A stretch of DNA of 8,123 nucleotides, taken from assembly GCA_013693855.1 (NCBI GenBank), contig CP059261.1, positions 2,277,236-2,285,358 of the forward strand. The letters are read 5' to 3'. The position numbers and the translations under genes are program-made. A model generated the notes under the pieces. It had not been told where the DNA came from, ran no database searches, and worked only from the letters and a program-made list of their open reading frames with translations. Shown here one piece after another: positions 1-5,883 of the stretch (position 1 is its first letter; each line of letters starts with the position of its first letter). Origin of the DNA: Micropruina sp. (GTDB lineage: Bacteria; Actinomycetota; Actinomycetes; Propionibacteriales; Propionibacteriaceae).

Positions 1-648
1 GGACACGATCTGCGCGTTGCCCACCGACTCCACGATCTGCGTGAGGGTGACGCCCTTGCTCTTGAGCTGCTCGGGGTTCACCTGCACCTGCAACTGACGC
101 TCACGGTTGCCCCACACGGCCACGTTCGCAACGCCCGGGATTCCCAGGAGCCGGGGCCTGACCGTCCAGCGAGCGAGCACGGACGTTTCGATCGGGGTGA
201 TCGTCTCCGGCTCCATCGTGAACATCATCAGCCGGCTCTCGGTTGCCAGCGGCTGGAGCATCGTCGGGGGCTTCGACACCTGCGGCAGGGCGGCCGACTG
301 GGTGAGCTTCTCCTGCACCCTGGCGCGTGCCACGTATTCGTCGATGCCGTCCTTGAAGACCATGACGATGCGCGAAAGGCCCGTCAGCGACTGGGATCGG
401 ATCACCGATACGTCCTGGACGCCATTCAGCAGGTCAGCCTCCAGAGGGACGGTCACCATTTGCTCGACTTCGTTCGCCGATAGCCCGAGCGCCTCGGTCT
501 GCACCTCGACATAGGTGGGAGTGAATTCGGGAAGTGCCTCTGCAACCGATCTCGGAACGATCAGGGCGGCGGCCCCGATCACGATGGCGCCCACCGTGAG
601 AACCAGGAACTTCAGCCGCATCGTGGCAGCCGCGAGCGAGTTGATCAT
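1..648 (-). CDS. RND efflux permease, CzcA/HME-like (N-terminal part, runs off left edge)
   Basis: Reading the minus strand from the ATG at 648 gives 216 uninterrupted residues up to the window edge. The protein should be an inner-membrane proton-driven efflux permease of the RND superfamily; the metal-efflux (CzcA/CusA) branch is the closest by eye. It begins MINSLAAATMRLKFLVLTVG, with a first transmembrane helix at about residues 13-30. The periplasmic porter domain follows, with typical family stretches: LPEFTPTYVEVQTEALGLS (about 38-56), VEQMVTVPLEADLLNGVQ, VFKDGIDEYVARARVQEKL and LGIPGVANVAVWGNRERQLQ. Full-length relatives have roughly 1000-1100 residues, so about four fifths lie outside the window. 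The start is supported by GGAGG four bases upstream. Codon choice is somewhat less GC-biased than in leuA or the protease gene. No membrane-fusion or outer-membrane partner is seen upstream. Substrate is not deducible. The family call is firm, the metal specificity is not. Confidence 0.88.
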   Translation of the reverse strand, partial: MINSLAAATMRLKFLVLTVGAIVIGAAALIVPRSVAEALPEFTPTYVEVQTEALGLSANEVEQMVTVPLEADLLNGVQDVSVIRSQSLTGLSRIVMVFKDGIDEYVARARVQEKLTQSAALPQVSKPPTMLQPLATESRLMMFTMEPETITPIETSVLARWTVRPRLLGIPGVANVAVWGNRERQLQVQVNPEQLKSKGVTLTQIVESVGNAQIVS

Positions 649-830
649 CTTGCCTCCAGGGAGGGTGGGGGCCGTCTTGAGGGTAAGTGTCCCCGGAAGG
701 GGTCTAGATACGCCTCGAATAGTGCTTAATTGCGGAAGCGGTTCCAGAGTTGGCGGGTCATCGAACTCGCTGAATCCTTTTCATAAGGACGGTAATGCTG
801 CGAAACGATTGCACGAAACGGGACGGAATC

Positions 831-1075
831 TCAGCCTTGGCGGGGTGGTGTCGCGTTCGATGCCAGCGCGGTGAACGTTCGTTTCCAGCGCGGTGAAGGC
901 GGCGAGCCGCGCCACTGCGCGTCGGGATCCTCCTCGGGCTCGACGGGGCCGGGCTCCTGTGGCTCGGCGACGGGACGCCAAGATGCGGACGTGCCGTCGC
1001 GGTCGGCCACACCCCACCGGGCACCGGGAGGCGGCACACCTGGGCGTGGAGGCGGTCGGGAGGCGCGCCCCGCAC
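831..1075 (-). pseudogene. Possible small frameshifted reading frame, unrecognised
   Basis: From a GTG at 1075, preceded by GGAAGGA, the minus strand reads VRGAPPDRLHAQVCRLPVPG. If one base is added near 1026-1036 it continues as a Pro/Glu-rich stretch containing PVAEPQEPGPVEPEEDPDAQ and ends at a TGA at 831. Third codon positions are strongly G/C until about 915, then less so. A second shift near 915 would instead give AVARLAAFTALETNVHRAG. I do not recognise either product. It follows the equally frameshifted gene ending at 1095 in the same direction, so it could be a second damaged gene of that operon, or chance. This is a weak call. Confidence 0.25.
854..897. repeat. Tandem duplication of a 22-bp unit
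   Basis: Two back-to-back 22-bp units, 854-875 and 876-897, match at 20 of 22 positions. Each begins CGTTCG and ends CCAGCGCGGTGAA; they differ only at unit positions 7 and 9. The junction makes the palindrome GAACGTTC (873-880). Because 22 is not a multiple of three, the duplication would shift any reading frame passing through it. This fits non-coding or decayed sequence, or a two-helical-turn protein-binding repeat. Confidence 0.75.
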
Positions 1076-1094
1076 GTCCTTCCGCTGGGCTCGC

Positions 1095-1825
1095 TCAGCT
1101 GACGAAGGCCAGCGCGGCGTCGGCTGCGAACCGGTTCAGGTGCGGCAGGACGGCCGCCACCGCTCGCTGCGGGTCGCCGGCCAGCAGCGGCTCGCGCAGC
1201 GCCTGCTCGCAGCCGAACGCCGCCCGGGGATCAGGCCGACGATCCGGGGATGCTGAAGGCGTTGCCCACCACCAGCCGGACGACGTAGGTGTCGGTGGTC
1301 ACCAACCGCAACCCGTCGAACTCGCCGTGGACCACCAGGGCCAGGGCCTCGTCCCCAGGGTCAGGGCGTTGCGCAGTTCGCCGTCGTCCCGGTCGTCGGA
1401 GAACTCCGTGGGCGGCCGGACGAGGATGTCGACCCCGAACACCGGGGTTCGAGGAAGCTGTGCCGGCTGACCAGTTGGCTCTTGTTGGCCACGGGCGCGA
1501 TGGACGGGTAGGAGGTCCGGTTCGCCAGCCGCCGGGAGTCCTCGAACAGCCTGGTCAGCGCGCGAACGTCGACGGCCTTGCTGCCGCCGAGCTTGTCCAG
1601 CAGGGCGGCCTCGCTGACCAGCTCCGGCTTCCACTCCAGCCGCCCGTCGGGATGCCGGAGGAGCAGCCGCAGCAACATCTTGGCCGCCTTGTCCTGCGCC
1701 CCGGGGACCACGCAGTTCGCGAAGTCCCCGGGGTCGATGAGGCCGTTCGTCCGGCGCAGCCCGTCGTTGATGGCCTGCCGCAGGGCCCGCTGAAGCTCCG
1801 GGTAGGGGTTCGTCCACTCGGTCAT
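1095..1825 (-). pseudogene. Unrecognised ~244-residue protein, frame broken at four C/G runs
   Basis: An ATG at 1825 opens MTEWTNPYPELQRALRQAIN and reads cleanly for about 125 residues with near-total G/C at third positions. After HSFLEPR the natural continuation, VFGVDILVRPPTEFSDDRDD, lies in another frame. Further shifts recover DEALALVVHGEFDGLRLVTT, then RIVGLIPG, then AAFGCEQALREPLLAGDPQR and a TGA at 1095-1097. Each repair adds one base at a run of four C/G: near 1444-1447, 1353-1356, 1246-1249 and 1223-1229. The 731 bp plus four gives 245 codons including stop. The first half looks helical and the second contains beta-rich stretches (TDTYVVRLVVGN). No signal peptide, membrane helix or catalytic motif is evident, and I do not recognise the family. 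The ATG is 18 bp after the leuA stop, with a poor GGACGG as ribosome site, so it is probably co-transcribed with leuA. Either a recent pseudogene or, more likely, a real gene with consensus errors. Confidence 0.6.
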
Positions 1826-1843
1826 GCCGCGGGTCCGTCCGGG

Positions 1844-3601
1844 TCAGTCGTCCGCGCGGGCGTCCCGGTTCAGGGCGCAGATGATCGCCTTCTGCGCCGC
1901 CGTGGCGATCGACTCGTGGGTGCCGACACCCCACACGATGTGCGCGTCCTCGCCCTCGCCCAGCTCGCACTCGACGTACGCGACCGCCCCCGCATCGCTA
2001 CCGGAGGCCAGCGCGTGAGACGTGTAGTCCAGCACGCGGACGTGGTAGCCCTCCAGGGACAGGGCGTCGGCGAACGCGTCCAGCGCCCCGTTGCCCTCGC
2101 CGACGAGTTCCTTCTCAACCCCGTCCACCTTCACCTTGGCGGTGACCCGGTAGCCGCCGTTGCTGTGGATGTCGGGCACGCTGACCAGTTCCAACGGCGC
2201 CTGCTCGCCCAGGTACTCGGCGTGGAAGATCTCCCACAGCTGCTCGGGCGTGACCTCGCCGCCGGCGGTGTCGGTGTGCCGCTGGACGACCCGGCTGAAG
2301 TCGATCTGGAGCCGACGCGGCAGATCCAGGTGATGCTCGGTCTTCATCAGGTAGGCCATGCCGCCCTTGCCCGACTGGCTGTTCACCCGGATGACCGCCT
2401 CGTAGCTGCGACCCACGTCATGGGGGTCGATCGGCAGGTACGGCGCCTCCCACGGGATCTCGTGAATCCCCTTGCCGGCGGCATGCGCCTGCTTCTCCAG
2501 GGCCTCCAGTCCCTTCTTGATGGCGTCCTGGTGGGAGCCCGAGAAGGCGGTGTAGACCAGGTCGCCCGCGTACGGGTGGCGCGGGTGCACCGGCAGGTTG
2601 GTGCAGTACTCGACCGTCCGGCGGATCTCGTCGATGTCGGAGAAGTCGATCTGCGGGTCGACGCCCTGGCTGAACAGGTTCATCCCCAGGGTCACCAGGC
2701 AGACGTTGCCCGTCCGCTCGCCGTGGCCGAACAGGCAGCCCTCGACCCGGTCCGCGCCGCCCATCAGGGCCAGTTCGGTGGCCGCGACGGCCGTCCCGCG
2801 GTCGTTGTGCGGGTGCAGCGAGATCGCGACGTACGGACGGTTGCGGACGTGCCGGCCGAAGTACTCGATCTGGTCGGCGTAGGTGTTGGGCGTCGAACGC
2901 TCCACGGTGGCCGGCAGGTTCAGGATGATCTCGCGGCCCTCGCTCGGCTGCCAGCGATCCATCACCGCGTTGCACACCTCGATCGCGAAGTCGGTCGGGG
3001 TCTGGGTGAAGATCTCCGGGGAGTACTGGTAGCCGAACTCGACGTCGCCCAGGTTCTGCTCGGCGTACTTCATGACCAGTTCGGTGCCGCGGGTCGCCAT
3101 CGCGATGCACTGGGCCTCGTCGATGCCGAACACCACCCGCCGGAACAGTTCGGCAGTCGCGTTGTACAGGTGGATGGTCGCCCGCTTGGCCCCGACCAGC
3201 GACTGGGCCGTGCGGTCGATCAGGTCCTCGCGCGCCTGGGTCAGCACCGAGATCGTGACGTCGTCGGGGATGTGGTCGCCCACGATCAGGCTGCGGACGA
3301 AGTCGAAGTCAGTCTGCGACGCCGACGGGAAGCCGACCTCGATCTCCTTGTAGCCCATGCCGACCAGCAGGTCGAACATCTTCTTCTTGCGCGAGGGCGT
3401 CATCGGATCGATGAGCGCCTGGTTGCCGTCGCGCAGATCGGTGGACAGCCAGCGCGGGGCCTTGGTGATCTTCTTCGTCGGCCAGGTCCGGTCGGGCAGG
3501 TCGACGGGGACGAACGGGGTGTAGCGGTCGTGCGGCATCGGGGACGGTTGTTGCACCGGCTTGGGCTGGACGCGCGTCCCGAACGGGTTGGTGATGGTCA
3601 T
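1844..3601 (-). CDS. leuA: 2-isopropylmalate synthase (class 2, actinobacterial type)
   Basis: This 585-residue cytoplasmic enzyme condenses acetyl-CoA with 2-ketoisovalerate to 2-isopropylmalate, the committed step of leucine synthesis. The catalytic TIM barrel covers roughly residues 50-330. It includes STDLRDGNQALIDPM, with R57 and D58 in the substrate/metal site, and SLHPHNDRGTAVAATELALM, whose H263 and H265 should be metal ligands. GHGERTGNVCLVTLGMNLFS follows. A linker leads to the C-terminal leucine-binding regulatory domain (about 440-575; DIHSNGGYRVTAKVKVDG, then VGEGNGALDAFADALSL), so leucine feedback inhibition is expected. The length and the N-terminal extension (about 50 residues before the barrel) fit the long class-2 enzymes of actinobacteria. 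The ATG at 3601 has GAGGA (3612-3608) six bases upstream. That ribosome site can be sequestered by the leader RNA described separately. The frame is intact, unlike its neighbours on both sides. Confidence 0.98.
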   Translation of the reverse strand: MTITNPFGTRVQPKPVQQPSPMPHDRYTPFVPVDLPDRTWPTKKITKAPRWLSTDLRDGNQALIDPMTPSRKKKMFDLLVGMGYKEIEVGFPSASQTDFDFVRSLIVGDHIPDDVTISVLTQAREDLIDRTAQSLVGAKRATIHLYNATAELFRRVVFGIDEAQCIAMATRGTELVMKYAEQNLGDVEFGYQYSPEIFTQTPTDFAIEVCNAVMDRWQPSEGREIILNLPATVERSTPNTYADQIEYFGRHVRNRPYVAISLHPHNDRGTAVAATELALMGGADRVEGCLFGHGERTGNVCLVTLGMNLFSQGVDPQIDFSDIDEIRRTVEYCTNLPVHPRHPYAGDLVYTAFSGSHQDAIKKGLEALEKQAHAAGKGIHEIPWEAPYLPIDPHDVGRSYEAVIRVNSQSGKGGMAYLMKTEHHLDLPRRLQIDFSRVVQRHTDTAGGEVTPEQLWEIFHAEYLGEQAPLELVSVPDIHSNGGYRVTAKVKVDGVEKELVGEGNGALDAFADALSLEGYHVRVLDYTSHALASGSDAGAVAYVECELGEGEDAHIVWGVGTHESIATAAQKAIICALNRDARADD

Positions 3602-3666
3602 GGCGATTCCTCGTGTGGTTGGGAGGGGTCAGGCGCGTGGGAAACTCCGCAACGAGGAAGCCTGAA
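3602..3666 (-). promoter_or_regulatory. leuA leader RNA: candidate pseudoknot hiding the Shine-Dalgarno
   Basis: Immediately after the leader-peptide stop, TCAGGC (3665-3660) can pair perfectly with GCCTGA (3634-3629). The loop of that hairpin starts with TTCCTCG (3659-3653), which is perfectly complementary to CGAGGAA (3613-3607), the leuA ribosome site. The two helices interlock as a pseudoknot. A competing CGAGG lies inside the leader ORF (3682-3678) and could pair with CCTCG (3657-3653). There is no T-run after the hairpin, so control of translation start fits better than intrinsic termination. The pairings are seen directly; the regulatory reading is inference, in line with leader-peptide control proposed for actinobacterial leuA genes. 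Confidence 0.6.
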
Positions 3667-3717
3667 CTACTTCGAGGCCTCGCTGCGGCGGCCAAGCAGC
3701 AGGCTCGCCCATGCCAT
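3667..3717 (-). CDS. Leucine leader peptide of leuA (16 residues)
   Basis: A short frame from the ATG at 3717 to the TAG at 3669-3667 encodes MAWASLLLGRRSEASK. Residues 6-8 are three consecutive leucines (CTG CTG CTT), the expected sensor of charged Leu-tRNA. The stop is one base before the first arm of the leader-RNA hairpin, so ribosome position would decide how the RNA folds. There is no Shine-Dalgarno. Instead the -10 box TAGAGT ends seven bases before the A of the ATG, so transcription probably starts at the ATG itself and the leader is translated leaderless. The frame is too short for coding statistics. The call rests on the Leu run, its place 66 bp upstream of leuA, and the RNA pairings after it. 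Confidence 0.7.
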   Translation of the reverse strand: MAWASLLLGRRSEASK

Positions 3718-3724
3718 GGCGGAC

Positions 3725-3754
3725 ACTCTAGCCGCCCGGGGCGCGATTCGTCAT
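3725..3754 (-). promoter_or_regulatory. leuA promoter
   Basis: On the minus strand ATGACG (3754-3749) and TAGAGT (3730-3725) are separated by 18 bp, matching four of six bases each of the TTGACA and TATAAT consensus boxes. The predicted start point, seven or eight bases downstream of the -10, is at the first base of the leader-peptide ATG (3717). The -35 box overlaps the TGA of the upstream FUSC-like gene (3753-3751), so leuA can be transcribed independently of it. Confidence 0.55.
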
Positions 3755-4971
3755 CGTCCGTCCACTCCCCAGACCGCCGAGGGCCCCTCCTCGGTCATCG
3801 TCGGGGCGTCCCGGGTCGGTTCGGGATCGTCCACGTCCGGCAGGTGGGCACGCGCTTGCGCGCGGGACAAGCCGGTGGCCTGAAGGGCGTCGATCGCGAT
3901 CGAACGCATCAGCGACACCAGCACCGAGCCCCGCCAGTCGCTGTCGGGGACGGCACCGGGAGCACAGGCGTCCGCGAGTTGGACGGCCAGGCGTCGCGCC
4001 AGGTCGGGCCGCTGCCAGTGGGCGAGCGCCGTCGAATGGGCCCGCATGGTAGTGGCGGCGATGCCCACCAGGGCCGCCGCGTTCGGCTGCCGTCCGGCTT
4101 CGAGGATCACGCCGCGCCCCTGCCGGATCAGCATGTCCAGGGTGCGGGCCAGACGCATCGCCAGTGCCCGTTGCCGGCCACATTCATCCAGCACCGGACG
4201 ATCGGCGCGCAGGATCGGGTTCAGCCGCGCAATCTGTTGGGCGGACGCGATCACCTCGCTCGCTCCGTCGATGACGGACTCCACGCCTCTGAGTTCGGTG
4301 GCGGCGTCGCCCATCGTGGTGGCGTTGCCGTCCCGGAGCGCCCGCTGAATCGTGCCCAGGCAGGTGGCGATCTCGCCGTACACCCCGCGCAGGTAGCGCT
4401 TGGGCCTCCGGGCGAGGTTGCGCGGCAGCAGCACGCTGAACACGAACGCCACGAAGGCGCCGATCAGTGCGTCGCCCATGCGAGCGAACCCCGGCCGACG
4501 CGCCCGCCGTCCCGCCCATACCGATGACCACCATCGCGTTCACCCCGCTCTGCATGGTGAACAGATCGCCACGGTCAAGCAGGCGACCCAGCGTGGCCCC
4601 GACCGTCAGCCCGAGCGCGATCTGGAGCGCGCCGGAGCCGAGCAGGCTCAGGATCGCCTCGCCCAGGGCGACGCCGAGGACGGCGCCCAGGCCCAGCTCG
4701 ACGACCTTGCGGGGCACCCGGTTGAACGTGAAACCAAGGCAGACCCACGCCGCGATGGGGGCGAAGAACGGCTGCTGATGCCCGAAGACGTTGTGGGCGA
4801 TCAGGTACGAGGCGAACGCCGCCAACGTCGCCCACAGCACCGGCGCCAAGGCCCCGGAGGCGCGGCGATAACCCTGGCGCGCGGCCTGCCGGAGGGCGAC
4901 CACCCAGCGGTGCGGATCGAGCAGCCGGGCCGTCCCGTCTGCCCCGGAATCGGCCGGGGGTGCTCAGCCAT
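3751..4971 (-). pseudogene. FUSC / aromatic acid exporter family membrane protein, frameshifted
   Basis: Two overlapping frames make one protein. The upstream frame (from GTG 4903) carries VLWATLAAFASYLIAHNVFG, QPFFAPIAAWVCLGFT, LGLGAVLGVALGEAIL and SGVNAMVVIGMGG. These are hydrophobic helices typical of the FUSC/ArAE (fusaric acid resistance, aromatic acid exporter) membrane domain. It drifts out of frame at a run of four C on the plus strand (4489-4492). Removing one base joins it to MGDALIGAFVAFVFSVLLP and a long soluble helical C-terminal domain ending VWGVDGR at 3751. A better N-terminus is the ATG at 4971 (MAEH...), which joins the same frame if the five-base run at 4956-4960 should be six. 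With both repairs the length is 406 residues, usual for the family. The gene lies 30 bp downstream of the dioxygenase gene. TATTCT ends six bases before the 4971 ATG, so a leaderless start is possible but weakly supported. Expected role: efflux of an unidentified aromatic or weak-acid substrate. The family call is fairly sure; whether the break is real is open. Confidence 0.75.
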
Positions 4972-5001
4972 GGGGCCAGAATAGGACGCGCGGCACCCGA
5001 C

Positions 5002-5784
5002 TCACACGAACTGCCAGGACCGCTTCGAGAGCCCGTACCAGAATCCCTCGACCGTGGTGTCGCTCTCGAGGCTGCCGGACGATGCCGCGCCCAGCGCGAC
5101 GTACAGCGGGGCCCAGTGCTCGGTGCGCGGGTGCGCCTCGTGGGCAGCCGGAGCCACCTTCTCGAAGTCGAGGATCGCGTCGACGTCCTTGGCCGCGACC
5201 GCCTCGGCGGCCCAGTGGTCGAACTCCGCGGAGGCCTGCGGCGGGGTGCCGTCCGGCCCGGCGGACGGGTCGAACCAGCGCAGGTTGTGGGTGGTGAACC
5301 CCGAACCGACGATGAGGGTGCCCTCGTCGCGCAACGGGGCCAGGCGCGTGCCGAGCTCGAACAGCCCGCGTGGATCCAGGGTGGGCAGCGACAACTGCAA
5401 CACCGGGACGTCAGCGGCCGGGAACAGCTCGACCAGGGGCACGTAGGCGCCGTGGTCGAGGCCTCGTCCGGGATCCTGGTAGACGTCACCGGGTACGAGG
5501 CCGGCGACGCGCTGGGCCAGTTCGGGAGCGACCGGCGCGTCGTAGGTGACCTCGTAGTACTTCTTCGGAAAGCCCCAGAAGTCGTAGACCAGCGGCGTGT
5601 GCGGGGTCGTGGAACTCACCGTGACCGGCGCATTCTCCCAGTGGGCGGACACGATCAGGATGTTCTTCGGCTTCGCCAGTCGCGCCGACCAGGTCGCGAG
5701 CTCCGCGGTCCAGGTGCGATCGTCCGCGAGCGGCGGGGCGCCGTGGCTGAGGTAGAGGACGGGTTGGGTCTCGTGGTCCGGCAT
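5002..5784 (-). CDS. DODA/YgiD-type class III extradiol ring-cleavage dioxygenase family protein
   Basis: This intact 260-residue protein belongs to the LigB superfamily, in the branch of plant 4,5-DOPA dioxygenase and E. coli YgiD. These use a non-haem metal (Fe or Zn) bound by histidines in a cytoplasmic enzyme. Visible family landmarks are LYLSHGAPPL (H14), ILIVSAHWE (H48), LDHGAYVPLVELFP (H111), IVGSGFTTHNL (H166) and HPRTEHWAPLYVALGAA (H218/H223). H14, H48 and H223 are candidate metal ligands; H111 and H166 are candidate acid-base residues. Length matches the family (about 260). The true substrate in bacteria is mostly unknown, so no DOPA activity should be assumed. TAGACT (5796-5791) ends six bases before the ATG and no Shine-Dalgarno is present, suggesting a leaderless transcript. 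The FUSC exporter gene follows 30 bp downstream in the same direction. Confidence 0.93.
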   Translation of the reverse strand: MPDHETQPVLYLSHGAPPLADDRTWTAELATWSARLAKPKNILIVSAHWENAPVTVSSTTPHTPLVYDFWGFPKKYYEVTYDAPVAPELAQRVAGLVPGDVYQDPGRGLDHGAYVPLVELFPAADVPVLQLSLPTLDPRGLFELGTRLAPLRDEGTLIVGSGFTTHNLRWFDPSAGPDGTPPQASAEFDHWAAEAVAAKDVDAILDFEKVAPAAHEAHPRTEHWAPLYVALGAASSGSLESDTTVEGFWYGLSKRSWQFV

Positions 5785-5800
5785 GGCCCTAGTCTAACTC

Positions 5801-5818
5801 GTTGATCAAAGTTTCAAC
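5801..5818. promoter_or_regulatory. Candidate operator in the divergent dioxygenase/protease intergenic region
   Basis: GTTGATCAAAGTTTCAAC contains the inverted repeat GTTGA-8-TCAAC, with the palindrome TTGATCAA overlapping its left arm. It sits just upstream of the dioxygenase gene's -10 box (TAGACT, 5796-5791), over the expected spacer and -35, where a repressor would block transcription. The layout resembles sites of MarR-type regulators, which often control genes for aromatic compounds, but no regulator gene is in the window. It may also influence the divergent protease gene. Confidence 0.45.
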
Positions 5819-5883
5819 AACCTCTCAGCGGGTCCGCAGCATTCGCACAGGTTCCCCACAGGCAGTCGACGAAGGGTGGCGCC

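Larger units (their letters stand above)
649..1094. other. Gene-poor stretch upstream of the RND gene with degraded coding signal
   Basis: This 446-bp interval has no convincing intact gene. 700-800 is more AT-rich than the surroundings and should hold the promoter of the RND gene, but I could not choose a clear -35/-10 pair. Small inverted repeats are present: TCCTT-5-AAGGA at 775-789 and GAGTT-12-AACTC at 747-768. Both could be operator or hairpin sequences. On the minus strand 831-1075 shows good third-position GC, split between frames (see the separate entry). A 22-bp tandem duplication lies at 854-897. Confidence 0.5.

Noticed and set aside
3629..3665. Intrinsic transcription terminator in the leuA leader
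   Set aside because: The hairpin arms are only six bases with a 25-base loop and no T-run follows, so it does not look like a rho-independent terminator.
1289..3883. Plus-strand open frame of 864 codons opposite leuA
   Set aside because: It is antisense to the unmistakable leuA frame; long stop-free antisense frames are expected in GC-rich DNA, and the translation (Arg/Val/Asp/Gly-rich) resembles no family.
4960..5805. Plus-strand 281-codon frame opposite the dioxygenase gene
   Set aside because: Antisense shadow of the intact dioxygenase frame; no recognisable domain.
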